A stretch of 64,000 nt of DNA from Talpa occidentalis (taxonomy: Eukaryota > Chordata > Mammalia > Eulipotyphla > Talpidae): positions 93,139,591 to 93,203,590 of the forward strand of contig NW_023604295.1 of the NCBI RefSeq assembly GCF_014898055.3, written 5' to 3'. The translations under genes were made by a program, and so were the position numbers. This document shows, piece by piece, positions 22,239 to 34,428 of the stretch (the stretch's first letter is position 1; each line of letters begins with the position of its first letter). The notes under the pieces are model-generated. The model did no database searches. It saw nothing but the letters and a program-made list of their open reading frames with translations, and was not told the origin of the DNA.

Positions 22239-22724
22239 TGTAAAGGCCAGGACTGGACATGGTGCAGGTTTTCTGATCCCATGCAGACCGGGTAAAGGAG
22301 GAGTCAGAGTCCTCAGTAGTTTTGCAGGTCTTTTATTGGGGTTCAGCGGGTACGTGCAAGGCAGGGGTGCTGGCTGGGGGGCTGGCAGGCCTCCCAGCCC
22401 CCAGCAAGTCTTCACTCTATCTGAGCTCTCTGGAGTTTGTTCTGCTGCTTTTCGTCTTCTCTTTCGGCTTCGGCTTCGGCTTCGGCTTCGGCTTCGGCTT
22501 CGGCTTCGGCTTCGGCTTCGGCTTCGGCTTCGGCTTCGGCTGCTGCTGCTGGCGTCCCCGTGACGCTGCCCTTAAAAAGCACAGTCTTAGCTCAGCTGAA
22601 TCCCATCTACCTATGCCACACCCTATTCCAGGTGCCCGCCATCAGGCATGCGTTTAGGACAAGGATCCATCATCTATCCTGATGGCAGAAGAGCAGAAAA
22701 GCCTGATATTTTCTTTACCCTACA
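22239..22724 (-). mobile_element. Solo LTR, family 2, copy 1, with hexamer expansion
   Basis: Bounded by TGTAAAGG at the left and CTTTACCCTACA at the right, with a perfect 5-bp duplication ATCTA (22234-22238 and 22725-22729). In sense (minus strand) it starts TGTAGGGTAAAGAAAA, has a TATA-like CTTTTTAAGGGC, then a (GCCGAA) array, then the AATAAA polyadenylation signal, and ends in TTTACA. No internal retroviral sequence is attached, so it is a solo LTR of an endogenous retrovirus-like element left by LTR recombination. Confidence 0.85.
22463..22540. repeat. (TTCGGC)13 hexanucleotide array inside an LTR
   Basis: Thirteen uninterrupted TTCGGC units (78 bases), followed by a short CTG run. On the LTR sense strand this is GCCGAA and lies between the TATA-like box and the AATAAA, in what should be the transcribed R region. 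Each unit carries a CpG. The related LTR at 24558 has only degenerate GAAGCC units there. Confidence 0.97.
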
Positions 22725-23142
22725 ATCTATTAAAACTTGAAGGGGTTATTTCAGTATATTAAGAAAGAATTTAGGTATTCAATAGTAGAAGCAATTTAGA
22801 ATGCTATTTCTAACATTTAGAGATTGAACGTTGTTCCGCTAAACCAGGGAGGAGATGCCTCTGGGTTGGAGCAGGTCACAGTTAGCAAAAATGATACATT
22901 GATCTCATTGAGATATTAAGCATGAAATGTATAACCCTTCTCTAATGCATTTGATTGTTATAAGACAATATCCTGCCTCCTCCAAAAAGATCCTTTATTT
23001 AAAACCAAATTGAAGGAAGATGAGGTGGATGAAGTAGGGGAAAAGACCACTAATGGTTTAATTTTAGGCATTTTTGAAGTAGATGCTCCAGGTGGATCTT
23101 GGCATGAGTCTCTCAAATTACTCAGCAAGCCCAATTTTACTT
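22725..23142. other. Unique stretch between solo LTRs
   Basis: No retroviral gene remnant or other feature recognised, so the LTRs on either side are not the two ends of one provirus. Confidence 0.45.
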
Positions 23143-23400
23143 AAGCCTCCTGGTGGCACAAGGGGTTAAGATGCAACCTATGAAGCTATTTGCAGCAAGA
23201 GTTTGATCCCTGACCAGGGAGCTACCTATATGGCACCACAGATCACTCCTGACTCTCCCACTGCTCCCCTCAGCAGTGTATTTCAGTCAATCTGCCTGTT
23301 CTGTTCCCCAATCTGTCTCTGGTGAATCTTCTCTCCTCCTGCACCTCTGGCCTGTATCCCAGTTCTTGTGCACATACAAAAATAAGTCTTAAAAAAAAAA
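23143..23400 (+). mobile_element. tRNA-derived SINE, old type
   Basis: AAGCCTCCTGGTGGCACAAG head (the first G residues are lost) and a GTGCACATACAAAAATAAG tail. Confidence 0.88.
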
Positions 23401-23504
23401 CCAATGTGTCAGATGATTCTAGAAATTTTGAGGATGATCAGTATTAAACAGAGATTCATATGTCCTCTGTTCTTTCAAACATGAAGTTTATCTTAACACT
23501 TAAT

Positions 23505-23790
23505 TGTGAGTCTAGGCTGTTCTAAGTTGAGATACCACAGAGAACAGAACAAACAAATGTTCAAGCCTTGGGAGTGCTTGTATTCTAGACAAAAATAGTA
23601 ACAAACATGTAAGTAAGATACATTGTGTATCATGCAATGAAAAAATATCAGAAAAAAAGTTGTGTAAGAGATGTCAGAGTGCTCAGCAGGTGAGAGAAGT
23701 TTCCCTTTAATTTACAGTGGTCAGGGTAGGCCTCACTGATGGCAAGAATGATTAAAGCAGGTGAGTTCCATGTCCAGATTCTGAAAACTC
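23505..23790 (+). repeat. Ancient interspersed repeat, LINE-like
   Basis: 'aggctgttctaagttgagataccacagagaacagaac' and 'gtggtcagggtaggcctcactgat' match the same ancient repeat type as 21795-22190. Confidence 0.5.
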
Positions 23791-23940
23791 ATAATGAACC
23801 CTTATAGCTTCTTATGGAATTTAATAATTGATCATTTAATGATTCAAAATGACTCTAACAAGAATTTATTAATAAATGATCTGTAAGATTATACTATATT
23901 GCTTATAGTCTTTTTCACCGTCATTTTTCTTAAAATATTC

Positions 23941-24390
23941 CGTAGTGCCAGGAAGGGCCAGAGCAGGCTCTCTATGATCCAAACAGATGGGTGAAGGAGA
24001 GTCCTGGAGCCCTCGTGGCTTTTCAGGCTTTTATTGACCTTTTACCAGGTACATGGCAGGCAGGGGTGCCGGCGAGCCGGGAGAGTCTTCCTCTTTCTGG
24101 GCTCTCTGGCGTTCTCTCCTGAGATCCCCGCTGTCTCTGTCTCTGCTGCTCCCACCACTGTTACTCTTGCTCTCTTCCAGTCTCTAAGTTGTTCTTCTGG
24201 TCGACTCCGCTCCTCTGGCATCCACTGACGCTGCCCTTACGAGCCCAGTCTCAGCACAGGTGTATCCACCTACATATGCCCACACCGCACTCCAGGTGCC
24301 CGCCATCAGGCATGCATTCAGGACCGCAGGGGTCCATCATCAATCCTAATGGCAGGAGGGCAGAAAAGCCTGACCATCATTTACCCTACA
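23941..24390 (-). mobile_element. Solo LTR, family 2, copy 2
   Basis: Same family as 22239-22724 but a more diverged branch: shared end TTACCCTACA, shared GCCCGCCATCAGGCATGC block and the AATAAA signal (as TTTATTGACC near 24031). Flanks TATTC (23936-23940) and TACTC (24391-24395) are a 5-bp duplication with one mismatch. The GAAGCC/GCCGAA region is replaced by mixed purine-rich sequence. Confidence 0.78.
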
Positions 24391-24500
24391 TACTCACACT
24401 ATATTCAAAAAGTCTTATATAATTCACTAACATATAAAAGAGTTGATGTGGCACAGTTCCTAATACAATTATAATTATTATGTTTTCCTTCCTATTCTAG

Positions 24501-24505
<5 letters not shown>

Positions 24506-24550
<45 letters not shown>
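24506..24550. repeat. (TA)22 microsatellite
   Basis: Pure TA repeat for 45 bases, then GTATGTATG, directly abutting the start of the next LTR. Confidence 0.97.
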
Positions 24551-24557
<7 letters not shown>

Positions 24558-24561
<4 letters not shown>

Positions 24562-24998
24562 AGGTAAAGAAAATGTCAGGCTTTTCTGCCCTCCCGCCAT
24601 CAAGATAGATGATGGATCCTTGCGGTCCTGAATGCATGCCTGATGGCGGGCACCTGGAGTAGGGTGTGGGCATAGGTAGATGGGATTCACCTGGGCTGCG
24701 ACTGGGCTTTTTAAGGGCGGTGTCACAGAGAAGCCAAGAAGCCGAAAGAGAAGCCGAGAGAGAAGCAAAGAAGCACAAGCAAAGATCACCAGAGAGCCTA
24801 GATTGAGTGAGGATTTGCTGGGGGCTGGGAGGACTGCCAACCTCCCAGCACCCCCAGAACCCCCAGCTCCCCTGCCTGCCATGTGCCTGGTGAACCCCAA
24901 TGAAAGACCTGCGGAAGCCGCTGGGGACTCTGGCTCCTCCTTTGCCCGGTCTGCATGGGATCAGAAAACCTGCACTGTGTCCATTCTTGCCCTTTACA
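24558..24998 (+). mobile_element. Solo LTR, family 2, copy 3, opposite orientation
   Basis: Sense-strand copy from TGTAAGGTAAAGAAAATG to CCCTTTACA. It has the TATA-like CTTTTTAAGGGC (about 24707), a degenerate GAAGCC repeat (24727-24772), and AATGAAAGACC where copy 1 has AATAAAAGACC, so the polyadenylation signal is mutated. The left flank is the (TA)n array, which hides any target duplication. Confidence 0.83.
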
Positions 24999-25002
24999 AT
25001 AT

Positions 25003-28000
25003 ATTTGAGAAGTAACTGAAAAATAATGGAGATGAGAATAAATGCTTTCATTCCAAAATGACTTTCTGCCTGCCTTATATCAAGTTAATTGTAAAATAAA
25101 TTGAAAATATAATTAAATTTCTTTAAAATACAGGAACTATTCCAATGATAATAAAAGAAATTATTCCATTTTTCCAAATGTATGCTGGCATTCTGCTCTG
25201 AAGGTGAAGCCAAAATCTGACTGGAATCTTTTAGGCAATTTTGTGATAAACTTCACCTTTCCAGCTGGCTTTACATAGCACAGTGGTCATTATCCAGAAT
25301 AATAGTCATCTTTAATATGTGACAAATCTGAACAGCTATGGCATCCATTCCCAAAGTTCAGCAAAACATTAACAAAGCTTATACTTAGAGATTGTCTAGG
25401 TGATTTTGAGAGATTTATTTTTCATTTTCTTAATCTATAAATCAAACCCCAAGGCCACAGAATGTTTAAATATTATCTAAATATTATCCCTAACCTGTGG
25501 CCTCGAATTGTCCTCCAGATAAAATTGCAGAATTAACACACACACACACACACACACACACAGATACACACATACAAATATATATGGATTTCTGAAAATA
25601 GAAGTTTGTGAGGAACAGCAGTGTTCATGGACAATAAAATTGGGGACACTAGTTTTAAACACCATTGCCAGGTTCCTTAACTGTAAGATTTTTCAGAAAC
25701 ATTAACAAAATACAGGTACTAGAGATTGGTACAATTAACAATGCTCTTCAACGAGCTGTTATTCATAGAATTATTACTCTTGTAGAAAAACCTATTTACA
25801 AGGAACATTGCTTGGAAAAACCTTATGCAAAGGACAGATTCTTAAACACACTGGGTGGCAGCCACTTCACTTGTTATATTCTTATCACCTCCAAATAGTT
25901 GTCAGAACTCTTTTGTATGCAAATGCAGAAACCCAATTTACACTAATTTAAGCCTCCTAAAATAGTTTCCTGTCAAATGAAAGTGAAAATATAGGACTAG
26001 AACCGACTTTGTGTGCAGCTGGGTCCAGGGATTCTTTCCTCTCTCCAGACCATCTCTGGCTCCTCCCTTCCAGTTGTCCAGCTTCACTTCCCAGTTTGGC
26101 AGCTTCACTTCAAAGGGTGACCACTCAGCACATTCAGACTCACGTCCCTTGAGCCTCTTAGTTGAGTGAAACACTACTTCTACATTTTCCAATGAAAGTC
26201 TCTTATTTAACCTCATTCATGTCACATAGCCCAGGTCCCCAATCCACACCAGTGTTAATGGTGAGGAGGCTGAGCCTTACTGGTCAGGGTCTGAGTGACC
26301 TGCCCAACTCAAAATGGTCTGAAAGCAGTACAGTTCTCCCAAATTGCACTGAGACACTGGGTGCAGGTTAAAGGCTTGGCGGTGAAAAAAAAAAAGAGCG
26401 AGAGAGGTGATTACAATTCTAAATGGTAACACTAGGCAAGGAGGAAGTAAGCACTAATTTTGCCTTTCCTAAAAAGAAAATCCATATTTTTTAAAAATAT
26501 AACACACTCCCTCCCTTAGTATATAACTTTACTAAAATATTTAATAAACTATACTTATCAATATCACAGTTTGTTTCCTATAGTTGACTCTCATCTCCAT
26601 GTACATCACCCCTGCACCCAAGGCAACCACAAGTTTTATGGACTTTTCTGCTGTTGCCTCCCGCATCATTGGAAAGCCCCTCAAAGATCTATTCCTATTC
26701 ATCTCTGATCACAGTGCCAAAAGCGCTGAGCACATCCCAGGCCTGCTAAATTAAATAGATTTTTTGTTTCAGGAAGTATGTCTTATTCTCTTTTCAAGGC
26801 TGGCAAACAAATGCTTAAGAAAATATAAAACAGCAATTTAGTAGTCTCTGTATTTTGATAAGTATATTCCATTTCATAAGCGTATCTGAAAACACAGTTT
26901 GAATATCATCAAAATGAGACCAGTACCGAAAGACAGAATAGGAAATCCTTGATTTGGATTTCCAAGTCGGAAGAAACTATAAATATATAAATAATCTATA
27001 TGACATTGTTATTCATAACAGTGACTTAATTCTGTGCTCAAACAATGAAAGAAATAATTTATAAGATTAGCCCACATATTTTAAATTACAATGGAAATAT
27101 ATTGCTTAAATTCATAAAATGATGGAAAACCAAATGCAACTTGCTGAAATGATCACAACAGAGGCTACTAGCAGTCCCAGAATCTGTGCTCCCTATTTCC
27201 TCAGTAAAATATATTCAAAATTTCAGCTTGACACATGGCCACAGTAAATAAAAAGTATGCTTTCTGGTTAATCATTCAAGTATATTTATTGCAAATGACT
27301 AAAGTCTGGATATGGTATGTACACATATGTGCATGTAGAGTATCTTTTTGGAAATATGTTTAAAGGAAATATGTTTAAAGATGTGGCCCTCTCATTCCTA
27401 TTTTCTTTCCCATTATAGATTTTATACACAATAATGTGTATTATGAATAAATGTTATAGCAAAAATCAGATCATCCAACTTGGACCATGCAGGCAAGGCA
27501 GGAAGATGGAGCCCAACTCCTTCATATTATGAATCAAAACACCCATATCAGCTCTGGACTCCCACCTCTGGAATTTTGTATGAGAGGAAAATGAGCTTCT
27601 GCTATGTTTAAGCCATTTTTATTTTGGATTTCTTGTCCTTCCCAACCATATCCCATTTGAGTAACAAAAATAAACAGAAATTTGCTATATAATGGCCTGC
27701 AATGCTCTCGATTAGCCTTTCCCTTTTTTTTCTGGGCAGTTTTTCTTTTCTTTTTTTCTCTTACCTAAGTCCCTAAATGTTACAAGCAGTCAGGTCAACA
27801 ATAATACTTCACTCAGAGCCAAAATACCTCTCTAGGGAGCCCATAGCAGGGCTGACAGGATATCAGCCTTTACATCCAAACCGCGTGAGTCAGATTAATT
27901 GATTTATCCTTTCCTTTACTGAAACAGATGCAAATAGTTCTTTCTCACCATTATCAAGCTGCTGCCATACCTGATACATGTCCTTTCTTCAAAGCCTCAT

Positions 28001-29155
28001 TCAGACTCCAGTCCCTTCCCCTCAGCATGGCCCTGCGTCCCTTGTCCTCAACCAGACCCAGCCACTCCTCATCCCTTGACCACTCACTTGGCACATGTTG
28101 TTTCTTATAGAGAAAAGTGAGCCTGCCTACTCCTCCTTTCTACAGTTTAGAATTGCTTGGTGTAGTTATTTATTTACTATCTTCAGAAAGATAGAAAGTG
28201 GTTAAAGACAGGATTTTTTTTTTTAAATTATCCCCGCTAATTACAAAAACAAGAATATTTTAAAAGCCCTTTCCAAAACTGATGACAGACTTGAGATTGA
28301 TCTTAATTATACACTAGGATGCGACTATAGAGACATGATGAAATTGACTTAGAAGGTGCTCGAAGCTCTTGAATCTCAGGTAACAAGAATGCTAATATTG
28401 AACATTATCTAGCCATTTTTATATATTTCCCAAATATGTTCTCTTGAAATAAATTAAGAAAAGGAGACAAATTATCCCCCATGACCTCCCCAGTTGACGA
28501 TGCAAAAAACAAGAGCCCATAGCTCTGAGCCCTGGTACCTGACCAGAGCAGTCCCAGCAACAATAGCCCCATCAGGGCAGAGTCCTGGTCACCACTATTG
28601 AACTTCTCCCACAGCTGCTTGTCTCAGCATCCTCAAGGGATAAGGACCATACTCTGGCCTGGCAGGGCCTCACCCACTGAAGTAGGCACACTACAGCTCT
28701 ACTGACCATGTTTAGATTAACAAGCACTGAGATTCTGGTTTCCCCAGCGTCCTGAGGGGCCAGGTAAAAACCCAGAAGTAAGGAGGAGTGAGCACACAAC
28801 ATGAGAAATTTGGCCAATTAGAGACTGCATAGCATGAATCTGGCAGGAACTGCCCTCATCCTACCCATTACAGTTTCCCACTAATATGGAACTTGCTATT
28901 TCCTTGTGAAGGAGTTGTTGACTCAGAAACACACCACTTTGTGTTTGCTTTACCTTCGTACTAGTGTCACTTTCCCTTTTCCACTCTCCCAATAATAAGT
29001 TAACACCTAAGTCTCCATGGAATCTGATTCTGATTTCTAAGAAACTGAACCTATCAGCTCATGGTCCATTTAGGCTAATTGCCTATCAGGCATCTTATCT
29101 GCAGTCCAAACAACAGAAAGCAGAAAGAGAAACAAACAACAACCACAAAAACAAA
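25003..29155. other. Unique stretch with no supported gene
   Basis: Contains the (AC)n at 25536-25562. The GC-richer block 28490-28880 looks like a diverged repeat or LTR, but I cannot assign it. No exon with good splice sites on both sides was found. Confidence 0.35.
25536..25562. repeat. (AC)13 microsatellite
   Basis: Perfect AC dinucleotides, followed by imperfect ACAC-rich sequence to about 25575. Confidence 0.95.
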
Positions 29156-29156
29156 T

Positions 29157-29185
29157 AAACAAACAAACAAACAAACAAACAAACA
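29157..29185. repeat. (AAAC)7 microsatellite
   Basis: Perfect AAAC tetranucleotides in an A-rich context. Confidence 0.92.
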
Positions 29186-29559
29186 AAAAAACCCTCAGGC
29201 TTTCCTTGAGAAAACATTCCAGAAATTTTAAGTAGCAGTTCTACCCAAATTAATTGGCTAAATTTAGACAGAGTCATACCTAGCTTCAAAAAGTAAAGGT
29301 CAAGATGTTCCATGGGATAATGTGTTTAGCTGAAAATTGTAAATGATAACAAAAAAGGAAAAGAATGATTTGGAGGTTGTGCAGTTGGAGCTGTTTTAGA
29401 TGCTATTCACAGTTTAGTGCTGGAACAATCTTATCTTGTGTGACTACCTCATTCATTTTCCTCTATCTGCAAATCTCCAACGCACCTTTCCCATATTTGT
29501 TTTTAGTTAATGATGTTGGTTCCTTTTTCATGAACAATTAAAGTAATCAGAAGAAAAAT

Positions 29560-31200
29560 TGCACAAGCCACCTCTACCTATTACCATGTACCAAATTCCT
29601 AATAATGTGTGCCAAACTCCCAATGCCACAGCGACCCACTTGTTTGCAACTGAGTCCATAGCCTCTGCCAATGTCCTTGCCCCTAGCCAAGGTCAATCCT
29701 TACCTTGTAAACTAAGTGTCATTATTTCTTACTCACTCAAAGCCATCACTTCACCTAGTCGCTGTTTCCTGCCCTGTCAGTTTTTACTTCTTTGATTCAT
29801 TATCCTAAATATAAAACCTGTTGGAACATCTCAAATCTCAAAGAAGCCTCATTTTACCTTCCAGTTAGTGCTCCATAAATTTCCTATTCACTAAAGCAAC
29901 ATTCTCTAAAATAATTATATTTTCTGTCTCAATTTTCCCATCAAATTCTTGCATTCACTCTAGTGAATTTTTTCCTACATTACTCCATCCAAACACTGTC
30001 ATCAAAGTCATCAATAAACTCCATGTTGTCAGACAATGGTTGACTATCATTTCTCTACTTAATTGACTTTTCGGCAGCTTTTGCCAAAATTAATTTTCTC
30101 TTTGATGCAGTCTCCTCAATTAGCTAATTACACAACATATTTGGCTGGTCCAACATCTATGTCAACTTTCCTCGTCCCCTAAATCCGCTCATTTACTACC
30201 ATTTCAGTTTCTATGCAATTTCTAATTGATATATTTTTTGCTGGGCCTCCCGGATGGCGCAGCGGTTGAGCGCTGGGTTGCGAAGCTGCCCGCGGCCTCT
30301 GTGGTGCCGGTTCGATCCCCGGCTGCTCCCTGGCCACCAGAGAAGGGTCCCACATGGTGCGCAGAACTCTCCTGCTGCCCGCTGCTCCCCTCAGCAGTGT
30401 ACTTCGGTCCTTCTGCCTGCTTTGCTCCCTGCTCTGGCTCTGGTGAATTCTCTCACCCTCCCACTCTTCTGACTGTACCCCGTGCTTGTATAAATAAATA
30501 AATAAATCTTTTTAAAAAAAAAGAAAAAAGTTTAAAAAAAAAAGTGAATTGCTGACCCCATCATTGCCAAAATCTACTTCCTCCACAGTATTCACCATCT
30601 AAACTAGTGGCAGCTCTCTATTTAGTGATGTTCAAACAAGAAGAAATAATGACATTTCTGATTTCTCTGCTTCTTTCATACCTTATGTTCATTCAGTCAA
30701 CAAATTGTCCTATCATCAAAATAGCTCCAGAATTTGTCCCTTTCACCACTCTCACTGACACGTTTACCTGGCTCAGAGCTACTGTCCTTAGTATATTTTC
30801 AATCTGGAGTCAAAAATAATATTACCAAGTCATATAATTTATAAAGTATACAAGTCATATATTTTGCCAAAGACTCGCCTGTGACTTGACTTTCCATCCC
30901 ACCTAGAGAAAAGGTATAAACCGTGTTAATAGGACATGCAACCACCACCCGATTGAGCTTTCTATTCACATTAATGTTTTTTTCTTTTTAGATCTTGTAG
31001 CCCATCCCAGCACTTTTTATCTCCCTTCTCTGTTTTGAACTTTCTCCCTACTTATAGAAATATTGAAAGCACTTTATTATTTACTTTTATGCCTATTATC
31101 TGTCTCTTTTCCTTTAATACAAATTAACTAAAGCCAAGATATTTTTTATTGTAGTTGTTATTGTCTATTTTGTTTAATGTAGTATCCCACAACATTGCCT
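29560..31200. repeat. Ancient LINE-like remains, split by a SINE
   Basis: 'cactgtcatcaaagtcatcaataaactccatgttg' with 'cttttcggcagcttttgcc', and, past the SINE, 'attgtctattttgtttaatgtagtatcccacaacattgcctggcac', match the order of a common ancient mammalian LINE 3' region. The boundaries and family are uncertain. Confidence 0.45.
30243..30530 (+). mobile_element. tRNA-derived SINE, young type
   Basis: GGGCCTCCCGGATGGCGCAG head, GGTTCGATCCCCGGCTGCTC B-box region and an AAATAAATAAATC tail with A-runs. It is nearly undiverged from the other young copies. Confidence 0.95.
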
Positions 31201-31911
31201 GGCACAAACATCACTTCCCCCAACCCCCTTGCTGCCCTCCTGCCACTAAATCACCAACAGCCCCATCTCTCTCATCCTCTACATTTCCCAGACACACATT
31301 CAGTAAATTTCTGTGGAAGGAATAATTGCAGTTTGCCCTGTGGTCTCACAATGAACCAGCACCTGTTACATTGCTCAGAAGAGATTCACACCTGTTCTTG
31401 ACTATGACCTAAATTTCCCTTGAGGCATTCTAAAGATTGCTGCCTGGAGACGGTATTACCAAATTGCTGTATGTAGAGTATCTTAATTGCAAGAGCACCA
31501 ATAGCTATAGAGAATCTGGGAACAAATTAATTAACAATGACATAAGGGGGGTAGCCATGAGGAAAATAGTCCATGAAGTACAAAAAAATAGATGTAAATA
31601 AATGAAAAAATGGCCCAAGTATCTAAATGGGACAACTAAATTAAATATAAATACATCAAAAGTTAATATAAACTCTAACACTTCAGTTTCAATGGAGTAT
31701 TTTTGGAATATTATAATATTTTTAATTCTATGTGGAAGAAGGAGTATGCTAGGATTCCCAAAGAAATATGTGAAAAATATTAAAGAGTAAGACTAGTCAA
31801 ATAAATATAAAAATGATATGGTATAAAAGCTGCAATAGAATTGAGAATAAGAATCTAGAGCAAAAGAAAGTATACATTGAAATAGATGAAAATTGTGGCA
31901 ATATATATACT
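31201..31911. other. Unique stretch
   Basis: No feature recognised beyond AT-rich sequence. Confidence 0.4.
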
Positions 31912-31920
31912 TGGATAAAC

Positions 31921-32187
31921 TTTTTTTTAAGATTTATTTATGCATACAAGAGCTGGGGTACAGTCCAGAAGTGCGGGGTAGGGGTGAGAGGATTCACCAG
32001 AGACAGAGTGGGGAACAGAACAGGCAGACTGACTAAAATACACTGCTGAGGGGAGCAGCAGGTGAGTCAGGAGAGGTCTGCTGTGCCATGTGGGCAGCTC
32101 CCTGGCCTGGGATTGAACTCGTGCTGCAGTGGCTTCGGATAGCTTCATAGGTTGGGTCTTGACCCCTGCGCCACCGAGAAGGCCCCC
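31921..32187 (-). mobile_element. tRNA-derived SINE, old type
   Basis: Target duplication TGGATAAAC at 31912-31920 and 32188-32196. The right end is GCCACCGAGAAGGCCCC. Confidence 0.93.
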
Positions 32188-32196
32188 TGGATAAAC

Positions 32197-34415
32197 AATT
32201 GATTCTAAAATAAATGGGATTGAAACCACTGATAATCTATATAAAATATATAATAAAACATCTGACGACATATTATATGCATAAAATGTGTTCAAATAGA
32301 TCAATAATCTAAAGTTTAGAAATGAAAGTATTGCAACATTAGAAGACTGAGGTTAACATTGGTGCAACATTGATAAGGAAAAAGCTGTCTTCAAGGAGGG
32401 GGAAACTCAGAAACTAGTAAGATAAAAACATAGGATCATGCTAAAATTTTGATAACAAAGTTAAAATAATTTTCAGTAGTGTCCAGTTCTAACATCATGA
32501 CATTAATCAAGAAGAGGGTAGAGATAAACATACTCAGATATGCATGCTAAAAATGTAAGGGATAACTATTGAATAGAAATAGAGTATTTTAGTGAGAACA
32601 CCAACGAAACAGAACATGAAAAATTCATGGGACGTTACCAGATCTAAACAGTAGGGTAATTTCTTCCATAACTTCTGATTTCACAGAAGTACTACAAACT
32701 TTCAAGTTTATGTTGTGTCATTTTCTACACCGAATGTCTTATAGTGAAATCCTCCAGCCTTTCTCAAAGGCAATACTTATCCCTTCATCCTCCAGCTAGT
32801 GCCCTTTGCAATGGTACTGTCACTTACAGGGAGAGCGTGCAGTAGGGATTTTCTTGATTTTTGCTGATTTTCTCCCTAATATGATAGTCAACAAACTCAG
32901 ATTCCTTCACCAATTGCCAAGAGAGTCTTGAGGTCATAGGAGGAAATCAGGACTTCTATTTGAGCAATGATAGTGTTTGAAGTGAATGTCACACAAGCCT
33001 CTGTAGAGAGTCAGGTCCTCAGGGCCACCTGACCTCCGATTTCCTTGATGTGGCAGTCCCTAAGAGCCCAGTGATTTGATTTCAACCACTTTTGGGAGAG
33101 GAAGTGCTCCCAGTCAGCCCTCTCTGATCGCACCTAAGACAACACTTATGGCCTATATTTCAAAGGAAAACTCTTCCACCAACACATTCACTGACTTCCT
33201 CCTGACACTAAATCACTGGCTGTCCCACCTCTCTCATCCTCAACTATTCCCAAACAGAAGGCAGATGCCTCCTTTCCATCTCCCAGGACTGGGGAGGATG
33301 GGACCAAATTCATATGTTTCTGCTAAAGTCCTTCTCACTAGGTCTGAGGAAAGAGTTAAATTCACCACTCCTTCTTTCTTGGGATAGCTCTTTCCAAAAT
33401 AAATGTAATTTTAAAATGCTTTTCCCATTTATCTCTAAAATCTTCTATGAAGGTGTGCTTTTTTTAAGGTTCTAAAACAATATTTATGAGATTTCCTTTA
33501 AAAATGTATATAATAGACTAATAGCTCCCTTTGAAGTTATGCTTTATTTTTGTTTTAATCAAAGCCACAGTTAAATATACTGAAGAAAAGTGTTTAAATA
33601 ACAGCCTAACTGACAAAAGATTTAAAATACAGTAAATGACAACCTATTTGTCCAAAAGAAACCAAAAAAGTGTAAATCATTATTTTCGAAACTTATGGGA
33701 CTTAAGAAAAATAAATCCTAGCATATATCACCAATTTTCATAAATTATCTAGATTTAAGAATCTTAGTAAAAATACAAAGATTTACAAAATGGAAAAAAT
33801 ATTCCAGCTATAAGTGCTAGCTAAATATTCACTTGATGCAGAATTCAGTCAACTCAGTTTAATGTGGTTAATGTGGCACTGATAAAAATTGTATGAAAAC
33901 AGTTCATGAAATGAAATCATAAGGCAGTCCTATTTACACATGTAATTTTTAAACCTCCCAAATAATTATTACCTAAAATGTAGGTCAATTTATATTAATT
34001 TATTATTAATAGAAGTTATCATGGGAATTAAAAGTCATTTAACTTCAGAAAAATCTATCAATGTACTTTTCTATGTCATCATATCAGAGAGAAACAATAA
34101 CATGTCATTAGATGTAAGAAACTTAAATGTAAAAATTCCATCATTCATTTAGGATAAACAATAGAAAAGAACTTCCTTGACTTTATAAAGAATATATTGT
34201 TATTTGAATTTTTTAATTGTTCAATTTTTTTTAAAAAAAGGTTGGCACTCAGCACAATTTATCATTGGATATATAGCCTCACAATTCTTCAGATTCATGT
34301 TACCACATCACACACACCACCAAGGCACCCAAAATCCTCTTCCATAATCTCTGGGCCCCCTCCTCATTTTGCTCACCACTGTCCCCTTAGCCCTCCATGG
34401 CCTCAATACTAAAGT
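32197..34415. other. Unique stretch
   Basis: No repeat or supported exon. A plus-strand open frame at 33076-33387 has no splice or codon evidence. Confidence 0.35.
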
Positions 34416-34428
34416 TAGAATTTTAACT

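Noticed and set aside
22322..22682. Open frames with Gly-Phe, Arg-Leu or Ala-Ser repeats that look like a low-complexity protein.
   Set aside because: They are the three readings of the (TTCGGC)13 array inside a solo LTR, with no start context or gene structure.
22239..24390. The two minus-strand LTRs considered as the ends of one provirus.
   Set aside because: They are diverged from each other, each has its own flanking duplication, and the DNA between them has no retroviral gene remains.
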